Positions 1-5,882 of a DNA stretch of 7,866 nt are shown piece after piece. Position 1 is the stretch's first letter, and each line of letters begins with the position of its first letter. The position numbers and the translations under genes are program-made. Below the pieces are notes generated by a model, which searched no databases, had not been told where the DNA came from, and saw only the letters and a program-made list of their open reading frames with translations. Source of the stretch: Chlamydiota bacterium (lineage in GTDB: Bacteria; Chlamydiota; Chlamydiia; Chlamydiales; SM23-39); contig DAIDLB010000069.1 in NCBI GenBank assembly GCA_027449725.1, forward strand, positions 1 through 7,866. Reading direction: 5' to 3'.

Positions 1-931
1 CGGCTGGCTCCACAGCCGGCCCTTGATGGTGATCTGCACGGTATTGCGCTGCTGACCAGCGTCGTCCCATGAATGAAGACCCAAGCATGTCCAGCATGGC
101 TTCATGGAGCGCGCTATTTGAAGCGAGGACAGAGGATTCCCGAAAGATATCCAGAGGCCCTCCATCAACGCAGGAAACAGCGCCTCCGGCTTCTTCGACA
201 AGGATCTTTCCTGCTGCGTAATCCCAGGGCAGAGCTTCGGCAATCCAAAAACCTTCAAATACTCCCGAGGCGACGTAAGCGAGTTGGATCGCCGCAGAAC
301 CCAGTTCGCGAACCTGAACCTCAAATTCGCGGATCTTTGGCATCGCATCGATCGTCTGCTGCACAAGAGCCCCATCTTTAGCGCCGGAGGGATACCCTGT
401 CGTGAGAAAAGAGCGGTCGAGCCTGTTCTGCTCACTGACCCTAATCCTTTGTCCATTGAGCATAGCTCCCTTGCCCTTTTCAGCGATAAAGAGCTGGTCG
501 AGCATGGGAAGATAGATGACGCCCGCAATGATCTCTCCTTTTACCGCAACGCCGATGCTGACGCAAAAGAGAGGGAAGCGGTTGATGAAGTTTCTGGTGC
601 CGTCCAAAGGATCGATGATCCAGACGGTTGAGGACTGATCGAGGCGCGAGGCTCCGCTCTCTTCAGCCAGGATCGCATGGTCGGGATATTTGGCATGCAC
701 ATGGTCGATGATCGCGTTTTCCGCCATCACATCGTATTGAGTAACATAATTTTGGCTCCCCTCTTTGGAAGAGATTTGGCAGCAAGATCCAAAGCCCTCC
801 TTAAGAATCGCGCCGGCCTTTAGGGCGGCCTCAACAGCGCGCTCCGTCAATTGACTCCATTGCATCTCGATTTCCTCGGCAAACGCCCCATGAGAAAGTA
901 GGACCATCGCCATCATGCAGACAAAACGCAT
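1..931 (-). CDS. Inositol monophosphatase family protein with signal peptide (3' end outside window)
   Basis: This is a Mg2+-dependent phosphomonoesterase of the inositol monophosphatase (IMPase/SuhB) superfamily, with 310 codons visible from the ATG at 931 and no stop before the left edge. Family metal ligands are present: LAEES (E90), the DPLDGT motif at residues 107-112 (D107, D110) and the WDYAAG motif at 236-241 (D237). The core, about residues 23-284, matches the family's usual length of about 260-270 residues. Residues 1-18 (MRFVCMMAMVLLSHGAFA) look like a Sec signal peptide with an AFA|EE cleavage site, which is unusual because IMPases are normally cytosolic. The sequence GGAGGG lies 3 nt upstream of the ATG and supports this start; M23 (MQWSQL) would be the classical cytosolic start but I see no ribosome binding site for it. 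Residues after about 284 fall outside the family core. The exact substrate (inositol phosphate, PAP, a sugar phosphate or another) cannot be told from sequence. Confidence 0.88.
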   Translation of the reverse strand, partial: MRFVCMMAMVLLSHGAFAEEIEMQWSQLTERAVEAALKAGAILKEGFGSCCQISSKEGSQNYVTQYDVMAENAIIDHVHAKYPDHAILAEESGASRLDQSSTVWIIDPLDGTRNFINRFPLFCVSIGVAVKGEIIAGVIYLPMLDQLFIAEKGKGAMLNGQRIRVSEQNRLDRSFLTTGYPSGAKDGALVQQTIDAMPKIREFEVQVRELGSAAIQLAYVASGVFEGFWIAEALPWDYAAGKILVEEAGGAVSCVDGGPLDIFRESSVLASNSALHEAMLDMLGSSFMGRRWSAAQYRADHHQGPAVEPA

Positions 932-958
932 AAACCCTCCAGAAAAATTGCGCTAGGG

Positions 959-987
959 AGGTTACACCAAGCTTTCAAAAAGCGCAA
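959..987 (-). promoter_or_regulatory. Candidate sigma70-type promoter for the IMPase-family gene
   Basis: On the minus strand TTGCGC (987-982) is followed after 17 nt by TAACCT (964-959). This matches four of six -35 bases and the three most important -10 bases (T1, A2, T6). Initiation near 952 would give a leader of about 20 nt that includes the GGAGGG ribosome binding site. The match is weak and chlamydial promoters are often degenerate, so this is only a candidate. Confidence 0.25.
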
Positions 988-1056
988 GCGGCGTTTGGCT
1001 GAGCATTTTCTTTACAAAGATTTATTTGACAGCCATCCTGTCCGGCCAATCATTTT

Positions 1057-1062
1057 AAGGAG
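1057..1062 (+). promoter_or_regulatory. Shine-Dalgarno AAGGAG that sets the start of the 136-residue gene
   Basis: AAGGAG ends 7 nt before the ATG at 1070, which is ideal spacing. It is the reason for choosing this ATG over an in-frame TTG at 995, which would add 25 residues and has no comparable site upstream. Confidence 0.75.
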
Positions 1063-1069
1063 TCCTTCC

Positions 1070-1480
1070 ATGGAAATACGTCCAAATCCCTATTCACCCC
1101 CAAACTCTCCCCTGCTTCAACCTAGCGCCTTTGCAGAGCCGCCCCCGAATTTCCATCTGAATTCTCTCGTCGATGTGTTAACCGACTTATGCGACAGGGC
1201 GAAAACAGCGCCTGCCCAAACAACATACCTGTTGGAATACAGCACGCTCACTCTGTTTGCTATTACGGAGGAAAGCGGAGGTATATCCATTGCCGTTGAA
1301 GGGCAGGAAGAACCGATCCAATTTGAGCATAGAGGGCCTGGCGCAACCATTCTCGGTTGGAGCCAGGACACAGAGAGCTTCTATGAACTCGATGACGTAT
1401 ACCGATTTGCCGCGAACGACTTGCAGTGGCTGCCGGCGAAACCCCTACATGCCAAAGGCGAAACCAAACCGCTTGTTTAA
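1070..1480 (+). CDS. Hypothetical protein, 136 residues, proline-rich N-terminus
   Basis: I do not recognise this protein. It begins at an ATG with a strong AAGGAG site and ends with TAA at 1478-1480. Residues 5-27 are rich in proline, serine and asparagine (PNPYSPPNSP, AEPPPN) and look disordered. Residues 28-122 look folded: a helix-like stretch (NSLVDVLTDLCDRAKT, 31-46) is followed by alternating hydrophobic segments typical of beta strands (TTYLLEYSTLTLFAI, 51-65; GGISIAVEG, 70-78; GATILGWS, 91-98) and an acidic segment near 99-110. There is no signal peptide, membrane segment or catalytic motif that I can identify. It is a single gene, divergent from the phosphatase and convergent with the ATPase operon. 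Its role is unknown. A short soluble protein with a disordered N-terminus would be compatible with a type III secretion substrate in a chlamydia, but that is only a guess. That the gene is real rests on the ribosome binding site and the open frame. Confidence 0.68.
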   Translation: MEIRPNPYSPPNSPLLQPSAFAEPPPNFHLNSLVDVLTDLCDRAKTAPAQTTYLLEYSTLTLFAITEESGGISIAVEGQEEPIQFEHRGPGATILGWSQDTESFYELDDVYRFAANDLQWLPAKPLHAKGETKPLV

Positions 1481-1494
1481 CTTCTAAGTTGAAT

Positions 1495-1533
1495 GTTTTT
1501 TTGTGATTCCGCGTTGCGGAATCACAAAAAAAC
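1495..1533. repeat. Perfect 18-bp inverted repeat with 3-nt loop
   Basis: The arm GTTTTTTTGTGATTCCGC (1495-1512) is repeated as its exact reverse complement at 1516-1533, around the loop GTT (1513-1515). It lies 14 nt after the stop of the 136-residue gene, in the convergent gap with atpK. Either strand would form a long hairpin. It is not a textbook intrinsic terminator, because on both strands the T7 run precedes the GC-rich part of the stem and the A7 run follows it, so no U-tract trails the hairpin. It could act as a transcript-end stabilising hairpin, a protein binding palindrome or a dispersed repeat. Confidence 0.9.
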
Positions 1534-1541
1534 GGGGGATT

Positions 1542-1563
1542 TTAAAGGGGCTTGCCCCTTTAA
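1542..1563. terminator. Hairpin downstream of atpK, possible bidirectional terminator
   Basis: TTAAAGGGG (1542-1550) and CCCCTTTAA (1555-1563) pair perfectly around CTTG. For atpK transcripts reading leftward, the GC stem is followed by UUUAAAAU, then CCCCCG and a T7 run at 1532-1526. For the plus strand it is followed by UUUAA. The position between two convergent genes suits transcription termination, but the U-tracts are short and partly inside the stem, so efficiency is uncertain. Confidence 0.5.
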
Positions 1564-1570
1564 CAGGGGT

Positions 1571-1589
1571 ATGGGGACGGAGTCCCCAT
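1571..1589. repeat. 8-bp inverted repeat overlapping the atpK stop
   Basis: ATGGGGAC (1571-1578) and GTCCCCAT (1582-1589) are exact reverse complements around the loop GGA. The right arm touches the atpK stop codon (1589-1591). It is the third of three hairpins packed into 95 bp and has no U-tract of its own. It may protect the 3' end of the atpK message or be part of one composite repeat with its two neighbours. Confidence 0.75.
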
Positions 1590-2011
1590 TAGATAATGAG
1601 CATCGCGAAGACGAAGGCGAAGAGCGCAAACGATTCGACGATACCGAGCGCAGCCCAGCACATCCCGTAGAGCGCGGGGTTTTTCCCTGTCGCCTGGATC
1701 GCTGTCGCGGCGCATTTGCCTTGGAAAATCGAGGAGAACATGATCGCCAGACCGACGAAGAAGGCGATGCCGACGGCGTCGAAGGGTAGAAGCGTTCCTG
1801 CCTTGATGTTCTGGCTCATGAACATCATGAGCAAGAAGCCGTAGATCGACTGCGACGCGGGGATAGCCGACATGGCGATCAGTTTACCGTGTCCTTCTTC
1901 AATGCGGGTCATTACTCCGTGAGAAGCCATGCCTGCGATTCCGCAGCCAATCGAACTGCCCATGCAGCCCATGCCGAGAGCAATCCCCGGTCCAATCATC
2001 GTATAATCCAT
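1589..2011 (-). CDS. atpK: V-type ATP synthase/ATPase subunit K (proteolipid rotor ring)
   Basis: This is the 140-residue membrane proteolipid whose oligomeric ring carries the coupling ion through the V-ATPase rotor. Four hydrophobic helices form two hairpins (roughly residues 5-30, 48-67, 77-102 and 115-140), a duplicated c-subunit of normal bacterial V-type length. The first hairpin has PASQSIYGF (51-59), without a carboxylate. The second has the essential acidic residue E126 in GIVESFALF. Aligned with Enterococcus hirae NtpK, I50, S53, Q54, Q98 and E126 fall on the Na+ ligands L61, T64, Q65, Q110 and E139. The ATG at 2011 is preceded by TTGGAG with 5-nt spacing. It is the last gene of the operon, 15 nt after atpI, and is followed by a cluster of hairpins. 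One carboxylate per four helices is typical of ATP-hydrolysing, ion-pumping V-type enzymes. Confidence 0.95.
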   Translation of the reverse strand: MDYTMIGPGIALGMGCMGSSIGCGIAGMASHGVMTRIEEGHGKLIAMSAIPASQSIYGFLLMMFMSQNIKAGTLLPFDAVGIAFFVGLAIMFSSIFQGKCAATAIQATGKNPALYGMCWAALGIVESFALFAFVFAMLII

Positions 2012-2026
2012 ACATACTCCAACATG

Positions 2027-3958
2027 TTAATGCTTTGGTTTTCTTAAGCGGAGCGGATTGAACAACCTCCCGCCACCTTCCCAACAGTAGTGGTACCATT
2101 CGAGAAAATTCAGGCGAAGGCCGTGGATCACTCCCGACATCACCGAGAGGCTGATATTCACCGCGTGGCCGATCAAAATAATTACCGCTCCGAACACAAT
2201 CCCGAATCTCTCTCCGAGACTGTTGAAGGTCTGCGCCACGATCATCCCCGCCAGACCTAGCGCGTAGAGGCGGAGGTAGGAAAGGACATCGCTAAAGACC
2301 TGGATCACGTTCAGGATCTCCATCAGGCATGAACCGACCCCACGCTTGATCAACGCCGCAAGGACGGCTAGGCCGAAGCCCCCGTAGAGGAGCTGCTGAC
2401 CGAACGCATGGGCAAACGGTTTGGAGATCCACCCCATATAATTGACGATCGAAGTTGCATTGAGGGTGGCAACCGGAAAGTAAAGATAGCCTCCCACCAT
2501 GAAAATGATCCAACCCAGGTTCGACCAGTTTCTCCTGAGATAGCGGGCCAGGGCGGTGGAAAGGTGGATGATCCCCATTACGATCGCAAATTCCATCAAC
2601 GCATCGTCATAAAATTCAGTTAGGGCAATATACTTGATCTGCCCCTCTTGCTCTTTGGCTGCCTTGACGAGAAAATCGTGGCCGTCGGTCGCGGTTGCAA
2701 CTGCCGGGAAATTGTGGAGGAATTCCTGATATACGTCGTTTTTTTCCACCATCAGGTACTCCGCTTTCTTGGTTGCGAGGAAGTGGAGGAGCGACATCTT
2801 CCGATAGGGACTGTCCGCCCCGATCTCCATGCCGAAAAAGGAAGCTGTCATGGTGCCCCAGAGAGTCGTCGAAGCGCCGAGAATCAGGATCAGCTTCACA
2901 AAGCGCCTGCCTGCGCCTGCGAGCCGCGGCATCTTCCACTTGAGGAAGACGCCTGTGAGGAGAAACAGGAGGCCATAGCCTGCGTCGGCGATGATCATCG
3001 CAAAGAAGATCGCAAAAAAGACGAGAATCCACGTCGAGGGGTCTTTGTCAGTCGGCGCGGGGATATCATAGACCTGGACAAGGTCCTCGCCAACTTTGGC
3101 GGAGCCGCGGTTCTCCATGCAGGTAGGAATCCTGTCGTTCGGCTCAATCGCGATCTCTTCGCATTCGACCGAGAGGGTGCTGAGGAGTCCATGCAAACTT
3201 GAGAGCCTCGTTTTGGGAACCCATGCTTCGATTGCAAACAAAGCGTCATGGAGGGGGAAGACGGCGTCGTGCCTGGCAGACTGAAGGTCGTGTTCATTGA
3301 GTCCTTGCGCCAATCCTTCCTGCAGCAAGGGGGACGAGCTAGCCCAGCCGCGGAGCTGCGCTTCGTTCAGGACGATGAGCCTCTTCACCTCTTGCAGCCT
3401 TTCGCGAAGCATCCCGACCGGCCGCTCGATCTGAATTTCGATCATCTTGGGATAGGCCATCCGCTCTTTGCTGATCGAGACGAAATAAGCCAGGTCGTAT
3501 TCAGTTCCAAGGTAAATCAACTCCGGAGGGATTTCGGCCTCTTCGGTGTGGACGCTCTTCATACAGAAGAACTGGACCGAGCGCTTCCCTTCCTGCTCGA
3601 TGAAGTGGACGTCTTGCGTCGAAAAGTCTCCAAAGGGGGCCAGTCTTGCGATTTCAGCGCGGAGCACCCGCTCTTCCTCAAAAAGCCGCTCGAGCGCTCC
3701 GTTCATCTCTACAACCTTTTCAGCCAAGAGGAACGGATCAGAGGGAATGGCCATCTCGACGCCCGCTACAGCCCCTTCCCAAGCGCGGAGGATCCGGATC
3801 GCGGAAAGGATCTTTTTTACGTTGGGAGGGATCTCTAATGCCTTCTTACGCCAAATCCCAATGAACTCAAGAAAACCGGCCCGCTGCGCTAGGGAAAAGA
3901 AACGCTCCATCTCTTCTTTAGCGCCGTAAATGAGAACCTTGTGCAAATCGACGATCAT
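2027..3958 (-). CDS. atpI: V-type ATP synthase/ATPase subunit I (a subunit, membrane stator)
   Basis: This 643-residue protein forms the static half of the ion channel and anchors the peripheral stalk in the cytoplasmic membrane. Residues 1-305 are soluble and contain helical, coiled-coil-like stretches (about 75-105 and 180-205). Residues 306-612 hold about seven or eight membrane helices, beginning with FFAIFFAMIIADAGYGL (314-330), a family signature. SYLRL at 560-564 carries R563, the counterpart of the essential channel arginine (R735 of yeast Vph1). A second arginine, R615 in HGLRLNFLEW, and the closing EGGGRLFNPL (627-636) are also family hallmarks. A hydrophilic segment of about 70 residues (380-450) separates the second and third helices. 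The ATG overlaps the atpD stop (ATGA) and has AGGAG 5 nt upstream. Length agrees with chlamydial AtpI. Confidence 0.96.
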   Translation of the reverse strand: MIVDLHKVLIYGAKEEMERFFSLAQRAGFLEFIGIWRKKALEIPPNVKKILSAIRILRAWEGAVAGVEMAIPSDPFLLAEKVVEMNGALERLFEEERVLRAEIARLAPFGDFSTQDVHFIEQEGKRSVQFFCMKSVHTEEAEIPPELIYLGTEYDLAYFVSISKERMAYPKMIEIQIERPVGMLRERLQEVKRLIVLNEAQLRGWASSSPLLQEGLAQGLNEHDLQSARHDAVFPLHDALFAIEAWVPKTRLSSLHGLLSTLSVECEEIAIEPNDRIPTCMENRGSAKVGEDLVQVYDIPAPTDKDPSTWILVFFAIFFAMIIADAGYGLLFLLTGVFLKWKMPRLAGAGRRFVKLILILGASTTLWGTMTASFFGMEIGADSPYRKMSLLHFLATKKAEYLMVEKNDVYQEFLHNFPAVATATDGHDFLVKAAKEQEGQIKYIALTEFYDDALMEFAIVMGIIHLSTALARYLRRNWSNLGWIIFMVGGYLYFPVATLNATSIVNYMGWISKPFAHAFGQQLLYGGFGLAVLAALIKRGVGSCLMEILNVIQVFSDVLSYLRLYALGLAGMIVAQTFNSLGERFGIVFGAVIILIGHAVNISLSVMSGVIHGLRLNFLEWYHYCWEGGGRLFNPLRLRKPKH

Positions 3959-4569
3959 GCGCGCTCCTGTTTGTGGGCAAGGATCTTCATTTTAGCCACC
4001 TTTGCCTGCGCAACCGAGGCGAGCTGCTGGTCGCCAAGGAAGATGCGGATCTTTTTGATGTTCTCCATCGAACGGGGGATCAAGATCTTTTCAAACAGAT
4101 TGACGCGGATCGAAACCTCTCGCAGCTCTTTTTCCAGAGCGCGCTTCTTCTCCTGGGCGACGTGGATTTTCTCACGCTCTGTCACCAGGCTCTGCAAGAT
4201 CGTCGTCGCCGATTCGGTCCAGACAGGCGTATCGAAGAGAAAATAGGGGGTTTTTCGGAATTCGACCGATTCGAAGATCGGGATCTCGACCCCTGCGATA
4301 TTCTCGTAGCGCTTCCGGACATGCTGGACATCGGCGTAAAGAATCAGATCGCAGTCAACCTTCTCCAATAAAAGGGAGCTGAACCCCTCTACGCGCAGGC
4401 GGAGCCGATCGAACTCTTCTTTGAGGGAATCGATTTCCATCTGGGCATTTATCACTTCAAACTGGAGCATCGCCTTTTTCAGCTGCAGCGTCGGTAGGTA
4501 GCGCTTAAGCTGCGCTAACTTGTTCTGCTGAATGCGAAGTTCGTTTTTGGTCAGTTTGACAGTGGTCAT
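3955..4569 (-). CDS. atpD: V-type ATP synthase/ATPase subunit D (central rotor shaft)
   Basis: This 204-residue subunit is the rotating shaft inside the A3B3 head and transmits torque to the K ring. Long N- and C-terminal helices (about 5-70 and 120-200) are predicted to form an antiparallel coiled coil. [21 protein letters not shown] (6-26) and [20 protein letters not shown] (156-175) match the conserved terminal blocks of the family. The variable middle (75-118) is the small globular part. Its ATG overlaps the atpB stop as ATGA. I see no good Shine-Dalgarno sequence upstream (GTGTCGCCTGATCA precedes the ATG), so translation probably depends on ribosomes finishing atpB. Confidence 0.94.
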   Translation of the reverse strand: MTTVKLTKNELRIQQNKLAQLKRYLPTLQLKKAMLQFEVINAQMEIDSLKEEFDRLRLRVEGFSSLLLEKVDCDLILYADVQHVRKRYENIAGVEIPIFESVEFRKTPYFLFDTPVWTESATTILQSLVTEREKIHVAQEKKRALEKELREVSIRVNLFEKILIPRSMENIKKIRIFLGDQQLASVAQAKVAKMKILAHKQERA

Positions 4570-5882
4570 TGATCAGGCGACACTTCTTTAGGCCAATATT
4601 TATCAGAGATCTGCTTTTTAATGCCGACCTCGTCGGGGTGAAAGCACTCAGCCAATGTAAGCCAGCCGAGATCGAGCGCCTTTTCGAGTGCCAGGTTAAC
4701 CTCGAGGCTCATCATCCTCTCTTCAAAGAGAAGGGAATAGCGAAGCAGCTTTTCATCCCATCGGGAAAGCTTAAATCCCATCCCCTGCCTCTCTCTCGCC
4801 TTTTTCGAGTCGGCATAGAGGCGGATCATCCCGTTCGCCAGATCGTTGTGATCCTCGCGCGTCACCTTTCCGATCACCTGTTGCTTCAAGCGGGAAAGCG
4901 ACCCGAACGGATCGATCACGCCGCCGTGGAGATAGAATTGCCCCTCGGTGATGTAGCCTGTGTTGTCAGGGATCGGGTGGGTGACGTCGCCTCCCGGCAT
5001 CGTCGTGACGGAGATGATCGTGATCGAACCGCTCCCGTCGATATCGACCGCCTTCTCATAGCGGGCCGCCAAGTCAGAGTAGAGAGAGCCGGGATAGCCG
5101 CGGTTCGAAGGGATCTGATCCATCGTGATCGCGATCTCTTTGAGCGCATCGGCATAGGAGGTCATATCCGTCATGAGGACAAGTACATCCTTCCCATCCA
5201 AAGCGAATTTCTCCGCTACGGAAAGGGCCATATCGGGGACGAGAGTGCACTCGACCGGCGAGTCCGTCGCCTGATGGATGAAAAAAACGCTCTTTTCGAT
5301 CGACCCTTCTTTTTCCGCGTTGTCGATGAAGGCCTGGTAGTCGTCGAACCGAAGTCCCATGCCGCCGATGACGACGACGTCGGCGTCGGTCTGATTTGCG
5401 ATCCGCATCAGGAGCGGATTGTACGGCTCGCCCGCCACGGAAAAGATCGGAATTTTTTGCGACTTTACGAGGCAGTTAAAGACGTCGATCATCGGGATGT
5501 TGGTGCGGACAAGCTCTCTTGGAATGATCCTTTTTGTCGGATTGAAGGAAGGTTGGCCGATATCGACCTGTTCGCCCATCACTTCGGAGCCTCCGTCGAT
5601 CGCAACGCCCGCGCCATTGAGCCTCCGGCCAAGCAGATCGTCGGCATAGACGGCCTGGATCTGACGGCCCAAAAAGACGACTCGATCGCCGTTTGAAATA
5701 CCCCGCGTGCTCTCAAACACCTGCAGCGTGACCAATTCGTCTTCGAAGCGGAGTACCGATGCATAGGTCGAGGTGCCGTTTTGCTTCTGGATGCGGGCCA
5801 ACTCGCCGAGCGACACCCCTTCGGCTGCCACGGTGATCAGGTTGCCCCGTAAATCGATGATGCGGTCGTAAACTTTTCTCAT
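4566..5882 (-). CDS. atpB: V-type ATP synthase/ATPase subunit B (non-catalytic head subunit)
   Basis: This 438-residue subunit alternates with AtpA in the A3B3 hexamer and completes the catalytic interfaces without hydrolysing ATP itself. As expected for B, the P-loop position is degenerate ([10 protein letters not shown], 147-156, no GKT). Conserved blocks include [15 protein letters not shown] (235-249), [18 protein letters not shown] (261-278) and [15 protein letters not shown] (301-315). R331 in GSLSRLKQQ corresponds to the arginine that reaches into the catalytic site of the A subunit. Length is normal for chlamydial AtpB (about 438). The ATG overlaps the atpA stop (ATGA); AAGAGGG lies 10 nt upstream, rather far, so coupling to atpA is likely. 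The pair with atpA and the following atpD forms the head-and-shaft module. Confidence 0.97.
   Translation of the reverse strand: MRKVYDRIIDLRGNLITVAAEGVSLGELARIQKQNGTSTYASVLRFEDELVTLQVFESTRGISNGDRVVFLGRQIQAVYADDLLGRRLNGAGVAIDGGSEVMGEQVDIGQPSFNPTKRIIPRELVRTNIPMIDVFNCLVKSQKIPIFSVAGEPYNPLLMRIANQTDADVVVIGGMGLRFDDYQAFIDNAEKEGSIEKSVFFIHQATDSPVECTLVPDMALSVAEKFALDGKDVLVLMTDMTSYADALKEIAITMDQIPSNRGYPGSLYSDLAARYEKAVDIDGSGSITIISVTTMPGGDVTHPIPDNTGYITEGQFYLHGGVIDPFGSLSRLKQQVIGKVTREDHNDLANGMIRLYADSKKARERQGMGFKLSRWDEKLLRYSLLFEERMMSLEVNLALEKALDLGWLTLAECFHPDEVGIKKQISDKYWPKEVSPDQ

Noticed and set aside
1..72. Open plus-strand frame ending in TGA at 70-72 as the 3' end of another gene
   Set aside because: Only 23 codons are visible with no recognisable family, and it overlaps the minus-strand phosphatase frame, so it cannot be supported without sequence to the left.
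147..156. Missing GKT in the AtpB P-loop as a loss-of-function sign (numbers are AtpB residues)
   Set aside because: B subunits of V-type ATPases are non-catalytic and normally lack the Walker A lysine.
73..631. Plus-strand open frames of about 100 codons at the left end
   Set aside because: They are antisense to the phosphatase, whose minus-strand frame carries the DPLDGT and WDYAAG motifs.
1026..1031. Perfect TTGACA as a -35 box for the orphan gene
   Set aside because: With normal spacing, transcription would begin near 1061, inside or after the ribosome binding site at 1057-1062, and no good -10 box is present (AATCAT at best).
995..1069. TTG start giving a 161-residue version of the orphan protein
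   Set aside because: No Shine-Dalgarno before the TTG, while AAGGAG sits ideally before the ATG at 1070.
2648..3838. Several plus-strand open frames opposite atpI
   Set aside because: All overlap a clearly coding atpI frame and show no independent evidence of being genes.
4569..5696. Long plus-strand open frame (375 codons) antisense to atpB
   Set aside because: It lies fully opposite atpB, whose conserved motifs are intact. It has no family resemblance, and its D/R/H-rich composition is what the complement of this codon usage produces.
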